Shown: in pieces, positions 54,689 through 63,381 of the stretch
How positions within the stretch are numbered: position 1 is the stretch's first letter
Layout of the letters: each line of letters begins with the position of its first letter
DNA from: JAHFUA01 sp963808725
GTDB lineage: Bacteria > Acidobacteriota > Terriglobia > Terriglobales > Acidobacteriaceae
DNA length: 64,000 nucleotides
Assembly (NCBI GenBank): GCA_963808725.1
Contig: CAWEGO010000002.1
Span: 186,001-250,000 of the forward strand
Direction of reading: 5' to 3'
Translations under genes and position numbers: made by a program
Notes under the pieces: model-generated
Told to the model about the DNA's origin: nothing
Databases searched by the model: none
What the model saw: the letters and a program-made list of their open reading frames with translations, nothing else

Positions 54689-56119
54689 CTAATCCGCCGC
54701 AGTGCCGGGAGCGGCTGAAGTGCGCCGCGAGTGCCAGGACTGCTCGATTTCTTCCAGCGTTCTCCCCTTGGTCTCCGGTACCAGGTAGTAGGAGAAGAGC
54801 CAGGAAGCAACCGCCAGCACCCCATAGAGCCAGAACGTCCAGCTCGGCCCCAACCGCTCCACCAGGGTCAAGAAGGTGATCGAGACCAGCAGGTTGAAGA
54901 TCCAGTTGGCGCCAGCCGCCGTGCCTTCGGCCAGGCCGCGGATTTTCAGCGGATAGATCTCCGATATCAGCAGCCAGAAGATGGGACCCAGGCTGATGGC
55001 AAAGAAAGCGACGTACGCCATCAGGGTCACAACCGCTACCCACGCGAGAGCCGCATTGGCAGCCATCATGCGGAATGCCAGCCCCAGCACGCCCAGGGAA
55101 ACGATCATGCCGGCAATGCCGGTCAGCAGCAGAGGGCGCCGACCCGCGCGGTCGATGAGCCACATGGAAACAATGGTCATGATCACGTTCACCAGGCCGA
55201 TGCCCGCGGTCGCCAGGATTGCGCCCGCGGCCGAGGAAATGCCCGCCGACTGGATGATGGTCGGAGCGTAATAAATGACAGTATTGATACCGGTGACTTG
55301 CTGGAATATCGCGAGCCCGATCCCAATGACCAGAGCCGGGCGAATGGCCGGGAGCAGCAGATCCGACCAGCGGCCGCGCTCCTGCGCCTGCTGCAGGTTG
55401 CTGCGAATCTCCTCCATCTCCGCCTGCACATCCGGGGTTCCACGAATGCGGGCAAGGACGGCATGGGCGGCCTCCATATCCCCGCGCTCGGCCAGCCACC
55501 GCGGGCTTTCCGGCAGGAACAGCATGCCCAGCAGGAGGATCGCGCCCGGCACTGCCGCCAGCCCCAGCATCCATCGCCAGGCGGCGCTCTCGGCGAAGGC
55601 ATAGTCCACCAGGTAAGCGCACAGGATTCCGATAGTGATCGCCAGTTGAAAAAGCGAGACCTGCCAGCCCCGCGCCTTGGCGGGAGAAACTTCGGAGATG
55701 TAGACCGGCACCGTGGTGCAGGCTAACCCGATCGCCAGACCGACAATCGCACGCCCGACCACCAACACGGTCAGCGATGGCGCCGTGGCGCACAGAATTG
55801 CCCCCGCGATGAAGATGATAGAAGTGGCCAGCAGCGTAAGCCGCCGTCCAAAACGGTCGGCCAGACGGCCCCCGGTGAGCGCGCCCACCGCCGCACCCGC
55901 CAGCACCACGCTCACCACCAATTCCTGGGGGAAGGTGGCGAGGGAGAAATCTTTCTTGATAAAAATCACCGCGCCCGAGATCACGCCGGTGTCGTAGCCA
56001 AACAGCAAACCGCCAAGGGCAGCGAACGTAGCCGCCAGGTAAACGAATCCCGTGCCGGATGTCTGGCTTGCCGTTGGGCGGATGGGCGGCGTCGCTTTCG
56101 TATTCGGTGTGTGCACCAT
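54689..56119 (-). CDS. MFS sugar porter (XylE/GalP type)
   Basis: 476 residues, 12 helices. Sugar porter signatures: GGLLFGYDTGVISGA, the DRFGRR loop, VPVYISEVSPAKARGW, PESPRWL, QQVTGINTVIYYAPTI, and the end PETKGRTLEEIEQSW. A proton-coupled uptake of a monosaccharide or disaccharide is expected; glucose released by the GH3 or trehalase enzymes is a reasonable substrate (inference). Converges on the glucanase gene (3 bases apart) and diverges from the trehalase gene (82 bases). Confidence 0.93.
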   Translation of the reverse strand: MVHTPNTKATPPIRPTASQTSGTGFVYLAATFAALGGLLFGYDTGVISGAVIFIKKDFSLATFPQELVVSVVLAGAAVGALTGGRLADRFGRRLTLLATSIIFIAGAILCATAPSLTVLVVGRAIVGLAIGLACTTVPVYISEVSPAKARGWQVSLFQLAITIGILCAYLVDYAFAESAAWRWMLGLAAVPGAILLLGMLFLPESPRWLAERGDMEAAHAVLARIRGTPDVQAEMEEIRSNLQQAQERGRWSDLLLPAIRPALVIGIGLAIFQQVTGINTVIYYAPTIIQSAGISSAAGAILATAGIGLVNVIMTIVSMWLIDRAGRRPLLLTGIAGMIVSLGVLGLAFRMMAANAALAWVAVVTLMAYVAFFAISLGPIFWLLISEIYPLKIRGLAEGTAAGANWIFNLLVSITFLTLVERLGPSWTFWLYGVLAVASWLFSYYLVPETKGRTLEEIEQSWHSRRTSAAPGTAAD

Positions 56120-56201
56120 TTCACCCCATCCTACTTGAGATGCCGGGTGGAGCGCCGGGGACGACCAACGTGTACTCTATGGTGCGGCAAATGAGGGCCA
56201 T

Positions 56202-57992
56202 GTGCGCAAGCTGAAAATTCTTCCGCTGTTGGTGCTGCTTTGCTTGCATGCGGCGGCCGCGCTGGCAGCCGACGCCGGCTCGCAAGACGATCGACTTCAC
56301 GCCATTTCGCAATATATCGCTGGCAGTTGGGACCGCCTCACGCGCTCGACCAGCCGCTGCGAGAGCGTGGTAGATCCCAAGCGCACGGAGCCTTCAGTCC
56401 TTTACCTGCCTGCCGATTACGCCATCCCACCGCCAGTACTTAAGATGCAAACGGAGTGCCGGGTTTTGGCCAAGGTACTGCCATTTGTCATACACAGACC
56501 GGGGGAAGCCGCCACGCAGAACATCTCCCCTCCCGGGCTGCTTTTTCTCGAGAACGACTATGTGGTCCCCGGCGGCAGGTTCAACGAGATGTACGGATGG
56601 GACAGCTATTTCATCGTGCTCGGCCTGTTGCGCGATCAGCGGCTCGATCTGGCCAGGGGCATGGTTCGAAACTTCTTTTTCGAGATTGACCACTACGGCG
56701 CCATCCTCAATGCCAACCGTACCTATTATTTGACTCGCAGCCAGCCTCCCTTCCTGTCATCGATGGTGATGGCCATCTACCAAGCCGAAAAAGCAGCGGG
56801 AGGTAACGGCGAGACCTGGCTCGGGGAAGCTTATCCCTACGTGAAGAAGGACCACGAAATGTGGACTCGCAGCCCACATTTGGCGGGGTCAACGGGCCTT
56901 TCGCGCTACTACGACTTCGGAGAAGGGCCAGCCCCGGAAAGCCTGGAGGGAGAACCAGGCTACTACCGCAAAGTCGCCGCATATTTTCTGCGCCATCCTC
57001 AGCAAGCGGACCACTACATCGCGGAGGACGGGCGTGGTCCCTCAGCGTCGGCCGGAAATCCTCGCTATGCGGTGAAGATTTGTGATGCCCAGCCGCAGAC
57101 ACCGGGATCGGGTTGCGACCCGGTTCGCGCTGTCCAGCTCGCGGCGGACTACTTCAAGGGAGACCGCGCCATGCGGGAATCGGGCTTCGATCCGTCGTTT
57201 CGCTTCGGGCCCTATGGCGCGGCTACGTACCATTACGCTCCGGTATGTCTCAACAGCCTTCTCTATAAAACAGAAAGGGACATGGAAGAGATCAGCTCTC
57301 TGCTGGGACGGAAGCCAGAGGCGGCACGCTGGCAGAGGCTTGCCAGCCAGCGAGCCGCGAGGATGCGCAGATTGCTCTGGGACTCAGGCCGCGGCATGTT
57401 CTTCGATTATGACCTGCGGAGCGAGAGACGCTCCGGCTATGCATACGCCACCACGTTTTATCCCCTATGGGCAGGCCTGGCGACCGCGGAAGAGGCAAGA
57501 TCGGTTGTCAAGAACCTCGATCGCTTCGAGCAACCGGGCGGGCTCGCGATGAGCACACGAGAGACGGGCGTGCAATGGGACTATCCCTACGGCTGGGCTC
57601 CGATTCAACTGCTGGCGGTGGAAGGTCTGCGGCGCTACGGTTACGATGCCGAGGCCAATCGCATTTCGTACAAGTTCCTCGCTACGGTGTTGGACAATTT
57701 CCAGCGTGACGGCACCATCCGCGAGAAGTACAACGTAGTTACCCGGTCCTCGGAGATTCAGGTTGCCGCTGGCTACACCGCCAATGTCGTTGGATTTGGC
57801 TGGACGAATGGAGTGTTCCTCGAGTTGGTGAGCCAACTCTCGCCCGCATGGGTCGAGCGACTGCGGCAGGGGCCGGACGCGGCCTGCGGCTTTGTCGCAG
57901 GCGTCTGCCGACCGGGACCAGGGGTGAAGAATGGGCCGTTGCCCGTATATACCTTTTCGGCCGGACTCACTTCAAAGTGTGCAGATATTTGA
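56202..57992 (+). CDS. treA: periplasmic trehalase (GH37)
   Basis: 596 residues from GTG 56202 (GAGGG four bases upstream). Signal peptide LPLLVLLCLHAAAALAADA. Both trehalase signatures are present: PGGRFNEMYGWDSYF and QWDYPYGWAP. The (alpha/alpha)6 barrel runs to ~560 with FDPSFRFGPYGAATYHYAPV and VGFGWTNGVFLEL. It hydrolyses trehalose to two glucose. With treZ-treY and a sugar porter in the window, the organism can both make and reuse trehalose. The 3' end overlaps the convergent cytochrome c gene by 26 bases. Confidence 0.94.
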   Translation: MRKLKILPLLVLLCLHAAAALAADAGSQDDRLHAISQYIAGSWDRLTRSTSRCESVVDPKRTEPSVLYLPADYAIPPPVLKMQTECRVLAKVLPFVIHRPGEAATQNISPPGLLFLENDYVVPGGRFNEMYGWDSYFIVLGLLRDQRLDLARGMVRNFFFEIDHYGAILNANRTYYLTRSQPPFLSSMVMAIYQAEKAAGGNGETWLGEAYPYVKKDHEMWTRSPHLAGSTGLSRYYDFGEGPAPESLEGEPGYYRKVAAYFLRHPQQADHYIAEDGRGPSASAGNPRYAVKICDAQPQTPGSGCDPVRAVQLAADYFKGDRAMRESGFDPSFRFGPYGAATYHYAPVCLNSLLYKTERDMEEISSLLGRKPEAARWQRLASQRAARMRRLLWDSGRGMFFDYDLRSERRSGYAYATTFYPLWAGLATAEEARSVVKNLDRFEQPGGLAMSTRETGVQWDYPYGWAPIQLLAVEGLRRYGYDAEANRISYKFLATVLDNFQRDGTIREKYNVVTRSSEIQVAAGYTANVVGFGWTNGVFLELVSQLSPAWVERLRQGPDAACGFVAGVCRPGPGVKNGPLPVYTFSAGLTSKCADI

Positions 57993-58326
57993 CCAACTCA
58001 TCGACATCCTTCTCACTTAAGCGCTGGTCGAAAGCGGGCATGGTAGCCCGGCCTTCGATGATGGTCTTCCGCACTTGTGCATCGGTGGCTGGGGCGCCAC
58101 TGGGCAACGTCTTGGATTGAAACAGACCCTCCAACTTCGGAGGCTGCTTGCGCAGATCAGGATGCTCGCCCTGGTGGCAGTCGGCGCAGTGGAGCACAAA
58201 AAGCGCCTGCCCCTGCGCGGCCTCACCGGTAAGTTGAGTCTGGCTGAACCACGAGCAGCCGGCCAGCCCGGTCGATCCGGCAAAAAGAGCAAGCGCGAGA
58301 ATCGCGGCTTTGGAACTGCGATTCAT
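57967..58326 (-). CDS. small c-type cytochrome lipoprotein
   Basis: 119 residues. Lipobox-like LFAGSTGLAGCSW, then one heme site CADCHQG and a Met ligand candidate in GRATMPAFDQRLSEKDVDEL. The domain is of the cytochrome c class I (cbb3/CccA) size. ATG 58326 overlaps the SCO1 stop (ATGA), so the two are coupled; it would take part in periplasmic electron transfer near copper-dependent oxidases. Confidence 0.9.
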   Translation of the reverse strand: MNRSSKAAILALALFAGSTGLAGCSWFSQTQLTGEAAQGQALFVLHCADCHQGEHPDLRKQPPKLEGLFQSKTLPSGAPATDAQVRKTIIEGRATMPAFDQRLSEKDVDELVKYLHTLK

Positions 58327-59228
58327 CGGTTCCGGGCCGCTGTTCGCGGGGACGCAGCGGCCGCCTTGGCTGCCTGCCCGCGCAAGGCTTGCTCCAGTTC
58401 TGCAGCCGTCCACTCCGTGGACCAATATTTGGCCACGGTCCCATCGGGCGCGATCAGCACGATGTCCATCGTGTGCGAGATCTGGTTGTCTTCTTCGATG
58501 TACTCCAACCCGAACGCGTTCGCGAGCTGGCGCAGGTGAGCGGCCGAGGTGGAGGCGAAGTCCCAATGGGCAAAACCCGAGGCATCGTTGTCAAGATAGG
58601 CAAGGCCATATTTCCGCAGCACGCCAGGGGTGTCGTATTTGGGGTCGAAGCTGATGGTCAGTAGATGCGTCTTGCGGTAGTCCTCCGGTGTTTTCTTGAG
58701 GTCATCTTGAATCCTGGCGAACTGGCTGCTCAAGCGCGGGCAGAAGTTGGGCATCGGACAGCGCGTGTAGATGAACGTCACCAGCACCGCCTTGCCCGCA
58801 AAATCGCGGAAACGGATGGTCTTCCCGTCCTGATTCGTCAGCGGGAGATCGGGAACAGGTTCTCCCACGGCGAGCAGATGCGGCGGTGAGGCAGCTTTCA
58901 CGGTCTTGCGGCCGCTGCGATCGGTGATGCGGACATCTTCCAGCCAGTAATCGTCCCCGTTGACCACCACGATGGCGGCGATCTTGTCTCCCGGTTGCAA
59001 TTCCGGTACTACCTGCGGGTTCTTGACCTTGTACGGCATGGTCATCGCCGGCATGAAACCCGGGATGTTCTCATGCTTCACCGTGACTTCATTGGCTGCC
59101 GGGTTCGTGCCCAGGACTTCCCCACGCAGGTTGTATCGCTTGCTCTTGGTCTGAGACGAAGCGGCCAGCACAAAAGACAGCGCGAACAGGAAAATCGCTG
59201 GAATCAGTTTCACTTTGCCTACATTCAC
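58323..59228 (-). CDS. CusF-like copper-binding domain fused to SCO1/SenC
   Basis: 301 residues from GTG 59228 (GGAGG seven bases upstream). Signal peptide LIPAIFLFALSFVLAASSQ. Residues ~32-105 are CusF-like (YNLRGEVLGTNPAANEVTVK, the metal-site GFMPAMTMPYKV). Residues ~120-285 are SCO1/SenC thioredoxin-fold: VTFIYTRCPMPNFCPRLSSQ with the CPxxxxC copper site and the distal His in DNQISHTMDIVLI. It delivers copper to a CuA or similar centre. Confidence 0.92.
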   Translation of the reverse strand: MNVGKVKLIPAIFLFALSFVLAASSQTKSKRYNLRGEVLGTNPAANEVTVKHENIPGFMPAMTMPYKVKNPQVVPELQPGDKIAAIVVVNGDDYWLEDVRITDRSGRKTVKAASPPHLLAVGEPVPDLPLTNQDGKTIRFRDFAGKAVLVTFIYTRCPMPNFCPRLSSQFARIQDDLKKTPEDYRKTHLLTISFDPKYDTPGVLRKYGLAYLDNDASGFAHWDFASTSAAHLRQLANAFGLEYIEEDNQISHTMDIVLIAPDGTVAKYWSTEWTAAELEQALRGQAAKAAAASPRTAARNR

Positions 59229-59318
59229 AAGCACACCTCCAATCAAGACGTGATGGGCGAGTTGGGCTGAACTCAGGACGGGAGAGACACCAATCCCCCG
59301 CCGGAAAACCGAAGCGCC

Positions 59319-59705
59319 TTAGGCGAGGGCGGAAGGTGGAGGACCGCGCTTGTGATGGCTGCGGGCTTCTGAGATGCGCGCCTGCAGGACCGTTTGAAGA
59401 ATGACCTCGGAGTATTCAAGCGGTCGCACACAGAATGCAGCCCGCGCGGGGATACCGATCGCATCTGTAGCCGCCGGGCGGAACAGCATCGACCGGTAGG
59501 GGCAGGGTTCGGTCGCGCTGCGGAGAGCGGGCCCCGTACTCAGGTCTTGCGTTGACGGCCGCAAGCGGGCCGCCACACTGCATCGGTGCTTGCCGTCCCG
59601 GCGACAGCAAACTGGCACAGGAGACCCAGCCCCGGGCGGAGCGAGCGGGAGGCCTAGCGGCAGTAATAGGAAAAACAACACCGCTATAGCCGTGGTTCGC
59701 ACCAT
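59319..59705 (-). CDS. small exported Cys-containing hypothetical protein
   Basis: 128 residues with a signal sequence (TAIAVLFFLLLPLGLPLAPP) and a cysteine pair and His close behind (VPVCCRRDGKHRCSV), which might bind metal. The rest is basic with low complexity. No ribosome site is clear. The place between the multicopper oxidase and SCO1 genes, on the same strand, suggests a copper-related role (inference). Confidence 0.55.
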   Translation of the reverse strand: MVRTTAIAVLFFLLLPLGLPLAPPGAGSPVPVCCRRDGKHRCSVAARLRPSTQDLSTGPALRSATEPCPYRSMLFRPAATDAIGIPARAAFCVRPLEYSEVILQTVLQARISEARSHHKRGPPPSALA

Positions 59706-59759
59706 GTGATTGGGGAGCAATGTTAACACGAAATTACAGCGGCTTCTGATGCGTGGTCT

Positions 59760-61550
59760 TCAGCATGACTTGGGGAAATGCCTGGTAGAAAACACCAGCC
59801 CAACCAGGATCAGGCTGCCGAGCGCGATCAGGGGCCAGGCCACGTGGTGGGGGATCACGCCTCCCTCACTTCGCAGGTACGAAGTCTTCGAGAGACATGC
59901 TCGGCACCAGGCTCCTTGAGAGGTGCGCCCGGCCGTCAGACTCCCCTCGTGAGCAGGCAGCACCTCGATGGTGCCCATCATTCCATTGTCGGCATGTTGC
60001 AGGATGTGGCAGTGGTACATAAACGTGCCGACGACGTTCGGATCGCGGAAGTCCATGCGCAGCTTGACGCTGGGGTACGGGCCCGTGCCCTGCCAGTACG
60101 GCAGGTCGATGGTGTCCCTTAAGGCGGGATCATGGCTGGGTTTGCCGTCTCTCTCGAGCACCTGGAAATGGACTTGATGAATGTGGAAGACGTGGTCTTC
60201 GCGCGAGCGATTCTCAACGGTCCAGTCCTCCACCGTGCCCTGGCGTGCAACGATATTCGGTGGGTCATCCATTTTGAACAGGGCCGGTGTCTGCCCCTCG
60301 ACGGTCAGAAAAAAGGAAGTGGTGCCGAAATTCTTGGGGTCGAACCTGATTTCGGAGAAATAGAGTTTGCGCTTTGCCGCCGGCGTTGTGTCCTGCAAGG
60401 ATGCAAAACCGTCCATGCTCTCGGATGGGCGCGCGGTCTCAGGCATCCGGTGCGGCTGCGCCAGCGGCCGGCTGACGCTGACGATGTTGGCGATGGTACG
60501 CTTCGGGTCCTTGTCGCCGTCAGGTCCGGTGTCCCACGCGCGGGTGACAAATTGCGCGTGCTCGCCCACGCTGGGGGTGGTTACTACAAATTCCGCGCGT
60601 GCCCCGGGCGGAAGCAGGACATGGCTGGAAGGCGCATTGGCGCTGAGCGGAACGCCGTCAATCGCCAGCAGGCGCACGGACCGCGGCACGTTGTTGACAA
60701 TCACCTGCAGGTCGAAGATCGTATCCGCCGCGGCATTCAGCACGCGCCAGAATTCTTGCTGTTGCGGGTTGGTCTGAATCACCGCCGGAACATAGTCCGG
60801 ATAGAGGAGTGGAACGTAATTGAGAGAAACATCCCATCCTGGCAAAGCTGGATCGCCGGCGTTCATCATGGCCTTGGGTACCCTTTGGTCCCTTAAGACC
60901 AGCACCCGCTCCGGCAATCCGCGAACCGATGGCTGGACGCCGGCGATCCCTTCGACGATCAGCGCGCCGGAAGCCCCACCTTGGACTTGCATCTCGCTGA
61001 ACGGGTGCGGATGCGGATGGTACCAGTACAGCCCGGGCGCGGCGTTGACAGGAATCTTGAACCGGTAATCGAAGCTGGTTGACGGCTCAACCAGAGTTTG
61101 CATCACGTCGTCCTGGTGGCAGGTGGGAGGAACACTGAGGCCGTGGAAGTGCAGGTTCGTGGCCGCCAGGCTCATTCGGTCACCGGCGCAACGATGGGAA
61201 TCATGCGCCATGCCATGCATCGCTTGCCCACCAGGGTTGCCGGGCAGCTCGTTACGGAAATGGATAACGAGTTCATCGCCGGGGTTGAGCCGCAGCGTTG
61301 GCGCTTGCTGCCCGCTGTCGCTTACGTAACAAAAGCGGGTGAAACCTCGGGTGTCCGAAGATATTCGGAAATGGAGCGTCAGCTCCAGCAAACCATTTTG
61401 GCTGCGAAGTTCGGGCGGTTGCAGCACAACCGAACCGGACGCCGGACGTGGACAAACGTCATCTCCCGCGTCCCGCGCGTAAGCGCTACGCGCCAGCGGC
61501 GAGAGGCACACGATAAGAACAGCGATGCATGCACAGCCACGGCGCGTCAT
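59760..61550 (-). CDS. multicopper oxidase with C-terminal membrane helix
   Basis: 596 residues. Signal peptide CACIAVLIVCLSPLARSAYA. All copper motifs are present: NLHFHGLSVP, WYHPHPHPF, HIHQVHFQV, and the C-terminal MYHCHILQHADNGMM with T1 Cys, His and Met. A second cupredoxin domain precedes (FWRVLNAAADTIFDLQVI). A terminal helix (WPLIALGSLILVGLVF) would hold it on the membrane. Three-domain laccase/CueO-type layout; likely copper(I) or organic substrate oxidation. AGGA five bases before ATG 61550. First gene of the copper cluster, 7 bases after the phosphoesterase stop. Confidence 0.93.
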   Translation of the reverse strand: MTRRGCACIAVLIVCLSPLARSAYARDAGDDVCPRPASGSVVLQPPELRSQNGLLELTLHFRISSDTRGFTRFCYVSDSGQQAPTLRLNPGDELVIHFRNELPGNPGGQAMHGMAHDSHRCAGDRMSLAATNLHFHGLSVPPTCHQDDVMQTLVEPSTSFDYRFKIPVNAAPGLYWYHPHPHPFSEMQVQGGASGALIVEGIAGVQPSVRGLPERVLVLRDQRVPKAMMNAGDPALPGWDVSLNYVPLLYPDYVPAVIQTNPQQQEFWRVLNAAADTIFDLQVIVNNVPRSVRLLAIDGVPLSANAPSSHVLLPPGARAEFVVTTPSVGEHAQFVTRAWDTGPDGDKDPKRTIANIVSVSRPLAQPHRMPETARPSESMDGFASLQDTTPAAKRKLYFSEIRFDPKNFGTTSFFLTVEGQTPALFKMDDPPNIVARQGTVEDWTVENRSREDHVFHIHQVHFQVLERDGKPSHDPALRDTIDLPYWQGTGPYPSVKLRMDFRDPNVVGTFMYHCHILQHADNGMMGTIEVLPAHEGSLTAGRTSQGAWCRACLSKTSYLRSEGGVIPHHVAWPLIALGSLILVGLVFSTRHFPKSC

Positions 61551-61557
61551 CGGCGTC

Positions 61558-63294
61558 CTACGGAAGGCTGTCGTAACAATTCCCAGTGCTATCCGCTGGT
61601 GGGCTCTGCGGCGGCGTTGCCCACGGCGGATTCTGGAAGTTGAAATATTCCGTCATGTCACTGACGGAAGCGTCACGAGCGTTCAAGTTCGGCAAGCCAA
61701 AGCGCGTTTCCACGAATTTCATCCACGATGTGTAATCGGTGACGGTGTGGGACACGTAATTGGGCTGCGTGAAGGGCGATATCACCATGAGCGGCACGCG
61801 AAAACCATAACGGGTGAAGTCTCCCGGCGGATCGTAGGGTGGGGCAGTGTGCGTTTCCGCTGCCACCGTGCACCGCGGATCGGTGGCGCTGGTGCAGATG
61901 TCCACCGGCTGCACGCCATCGGGGCTGGGAACGCCCGTTGGAGAGGGAACGTGGTCATACAGGCTGCCGTTCTCGTCGAAGGTGATAATAAACACGGAGT
62001 CTTTCCAGGACGGCCCAGCCGCGAAATTCGTGTTTGTGCCGTACATGACGGCGTCGATCAGTTGGCGGGTCTCAGCGACGCCGGCCTGGATGTTTTCGCC
62101 GATATTCGGGTGCTCATCGGCGTCGAGTTCTTCGATATACGCAACCGCGGGCAAAGTTCCACCCTGTGCGTCGGTCAGGAACTGATCGAGCGGCACGATG
62201 TGGCTTGCGAAGCGGCTCATGAATCCATTGAAAGCGGCGGCGGAAGTAGTCCCGCTCTCGCTGTAGATCAGCCACGAGATGCCCGCATTGTTCAGCAGGT
62301 CAAAGATAGTCAGCCCCTGGAGAGGAGTGAAAGTGTCATAGGCATGTCCATCGGATGTCGCTCCTACCATGTAGTAGCGGCTAGGTTGTGTCCTAACCGG
62401 ACCCGGCGAAAACCATCGGTCAGAGGTGGCGAACTCGGTGGCCAGCCAGTAGTGATAGGGCAAGTCGTCGCCCGTGTAGAAGCCCATGGCACGGATGCCT
62501 GGCGTGTCTTTGAAACTGTCGGCCAGGGCAGCGCTGGCGGCGCTGACGACGAATCCATCCATCGCGGGCGTATCCGAACTGGGCGCTTCCGCATTGAAAT
62601 CCCAGTGGCTCGATATCCAGTCGGGACTGGTGTTCTCAATACACATATCCTGGAGGTGAAAAGCATAGATCGGCGTAGTAGGAACTCCGCTGGCATTGGG
62701 CGACTTGTTCATCGCGCTGCAGGGCACGGTCCAGTCGGAATTGGTGCTGCTGCAGTCATCCGGCAGACCGTCGACCGAGCGCGGCAGATTAAACGGGGCA
62801 GCGCTGCGATAGTCGTTCAGCTTGCCAAAATAGGTATCGAAGCTGCGATTCTCCTGGGAGAGGAAGATGATGTGGTTCACCGCCTGGATGCCGGACGAAC
62901 TCGGGGCTGCCGAGCTGAAGTTCGCGGTCATGTTGGCATTGGTAATGGTGACGTTCTGGCTTGCGGGCGTGATGCTGAATCCGGCCTTGCTGGGAGTTAC
63001 CGTATACGATCCGGCGGCCAATCCACTGAAAGTGTAATTGCCGGAAGCGTCTGCGGTGGTGCCGCTGTCGGCGGTACCGGTAAGCGCCACGGTGGCGCCT
63101 GCGCCTCCGGCGCCGCTGATGGTGCCCGAGATGCTGAAGGCCCCTGAACCTGAGACCGGACCCGACGGTGTCGATGAGGGGGTGCCCAGCGCTCCTCCGC
63201 AAGCCGTCTGAAATAGGGCGGCCGAACTCACCGTCAGAAGTGCGACCAACGTCAACCAACTGCTACGAGACCTGCAATACCCGAAATACCTCAT
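61558..63294 (-). CDS. secreted phosphoesterase (acid phosphatase / phospholipase C family)
   Basis: 578 residues. Signal sequence with a lipobox-like LFQTACGG. Residues ~45-130 are a carboxypeptidase-regulatory/SdrD-B-like domain (GTISGAGGAGATVALTGTAD, GLAAGSYTVTPSKAGFSITP). The PF04185 catalytic domain has FLSQENRSFDTYFGKLND, SDRWFSPGPVRTQPSRYYMV, YIEELDADEHPNIG, FIITFDENGSLYDHVPSP, PLMVISPFTQPNYVSHTV. Metal-dependent hydrolysis of phosphate esters outside the cytoplasm; phospholipase C versus acid phosphatase cannot be told. GGGGAGG 11 bases before ATG 63294. Confidence 0.88.
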   Translation of the reverse strand: MRYFGYCRSRSSWLTLVALLTVSSAALFQTACGGALGTPSSTPSGPVSGSGAFSISGTISGAGGAGATVALTGTADSGTTADASGNYTFSGLAAGSYTVTPSKAGFSITPASQNVTITNANMTANFSSAAPSSSGIQAVNHIIFLSQENRSFDTYFGKLNDYRSAAPFNLPRSVDGLPDDCSSTNSDWTVPCSAMNKSPNASGVPTTPIYAFHLQDMCIENTSPDWISSHWDFNAEAPSSDTPAMDGFVVSAASAALADSFKDTPGIRAMGFYTGDDLPYHYWLATEFATSDRWFSPGPVRTQPSRYYMVGATSDGHAYDTFTPLQGLTIFDLLNNAGISWLIYSESGTTSAAAFNGFMSRFASHIVPLDQFLTDAQGGTLPAVAYIEELDADEHPNIGENIQAGVAETRQLIDAVMYGTNTNFAAGPSWKDSVFIITFDENGSLYDHVPSPTGVPSPDGVQPVDICTSATDPRCTVAAETHTAPPYDPPGDFTRYGFRVPLMVISPFTQPNYVSHTVTDYTSWMKFVETRFGLPNLNARDASVSDMTEYFNFQNPPWATPPQSPPADSTGNCYDSLP

Positions 63295-63381
63295 TGGAGT
63301 GAAAACCTCCCCTGAATTTCCGCGGCTTTTAGAAGCAAACCAGCCGTCCAGGGTTGGCTGTCAAACAAACGGCGAGCACAC

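Noticed and set aside
54731..55726. 331-residue plus-strand frame opposite the sugar porter
   Set aside because: Gln/Arg/Asp-rich antisense shadow; the minus frame has all sugar-porter signatures.
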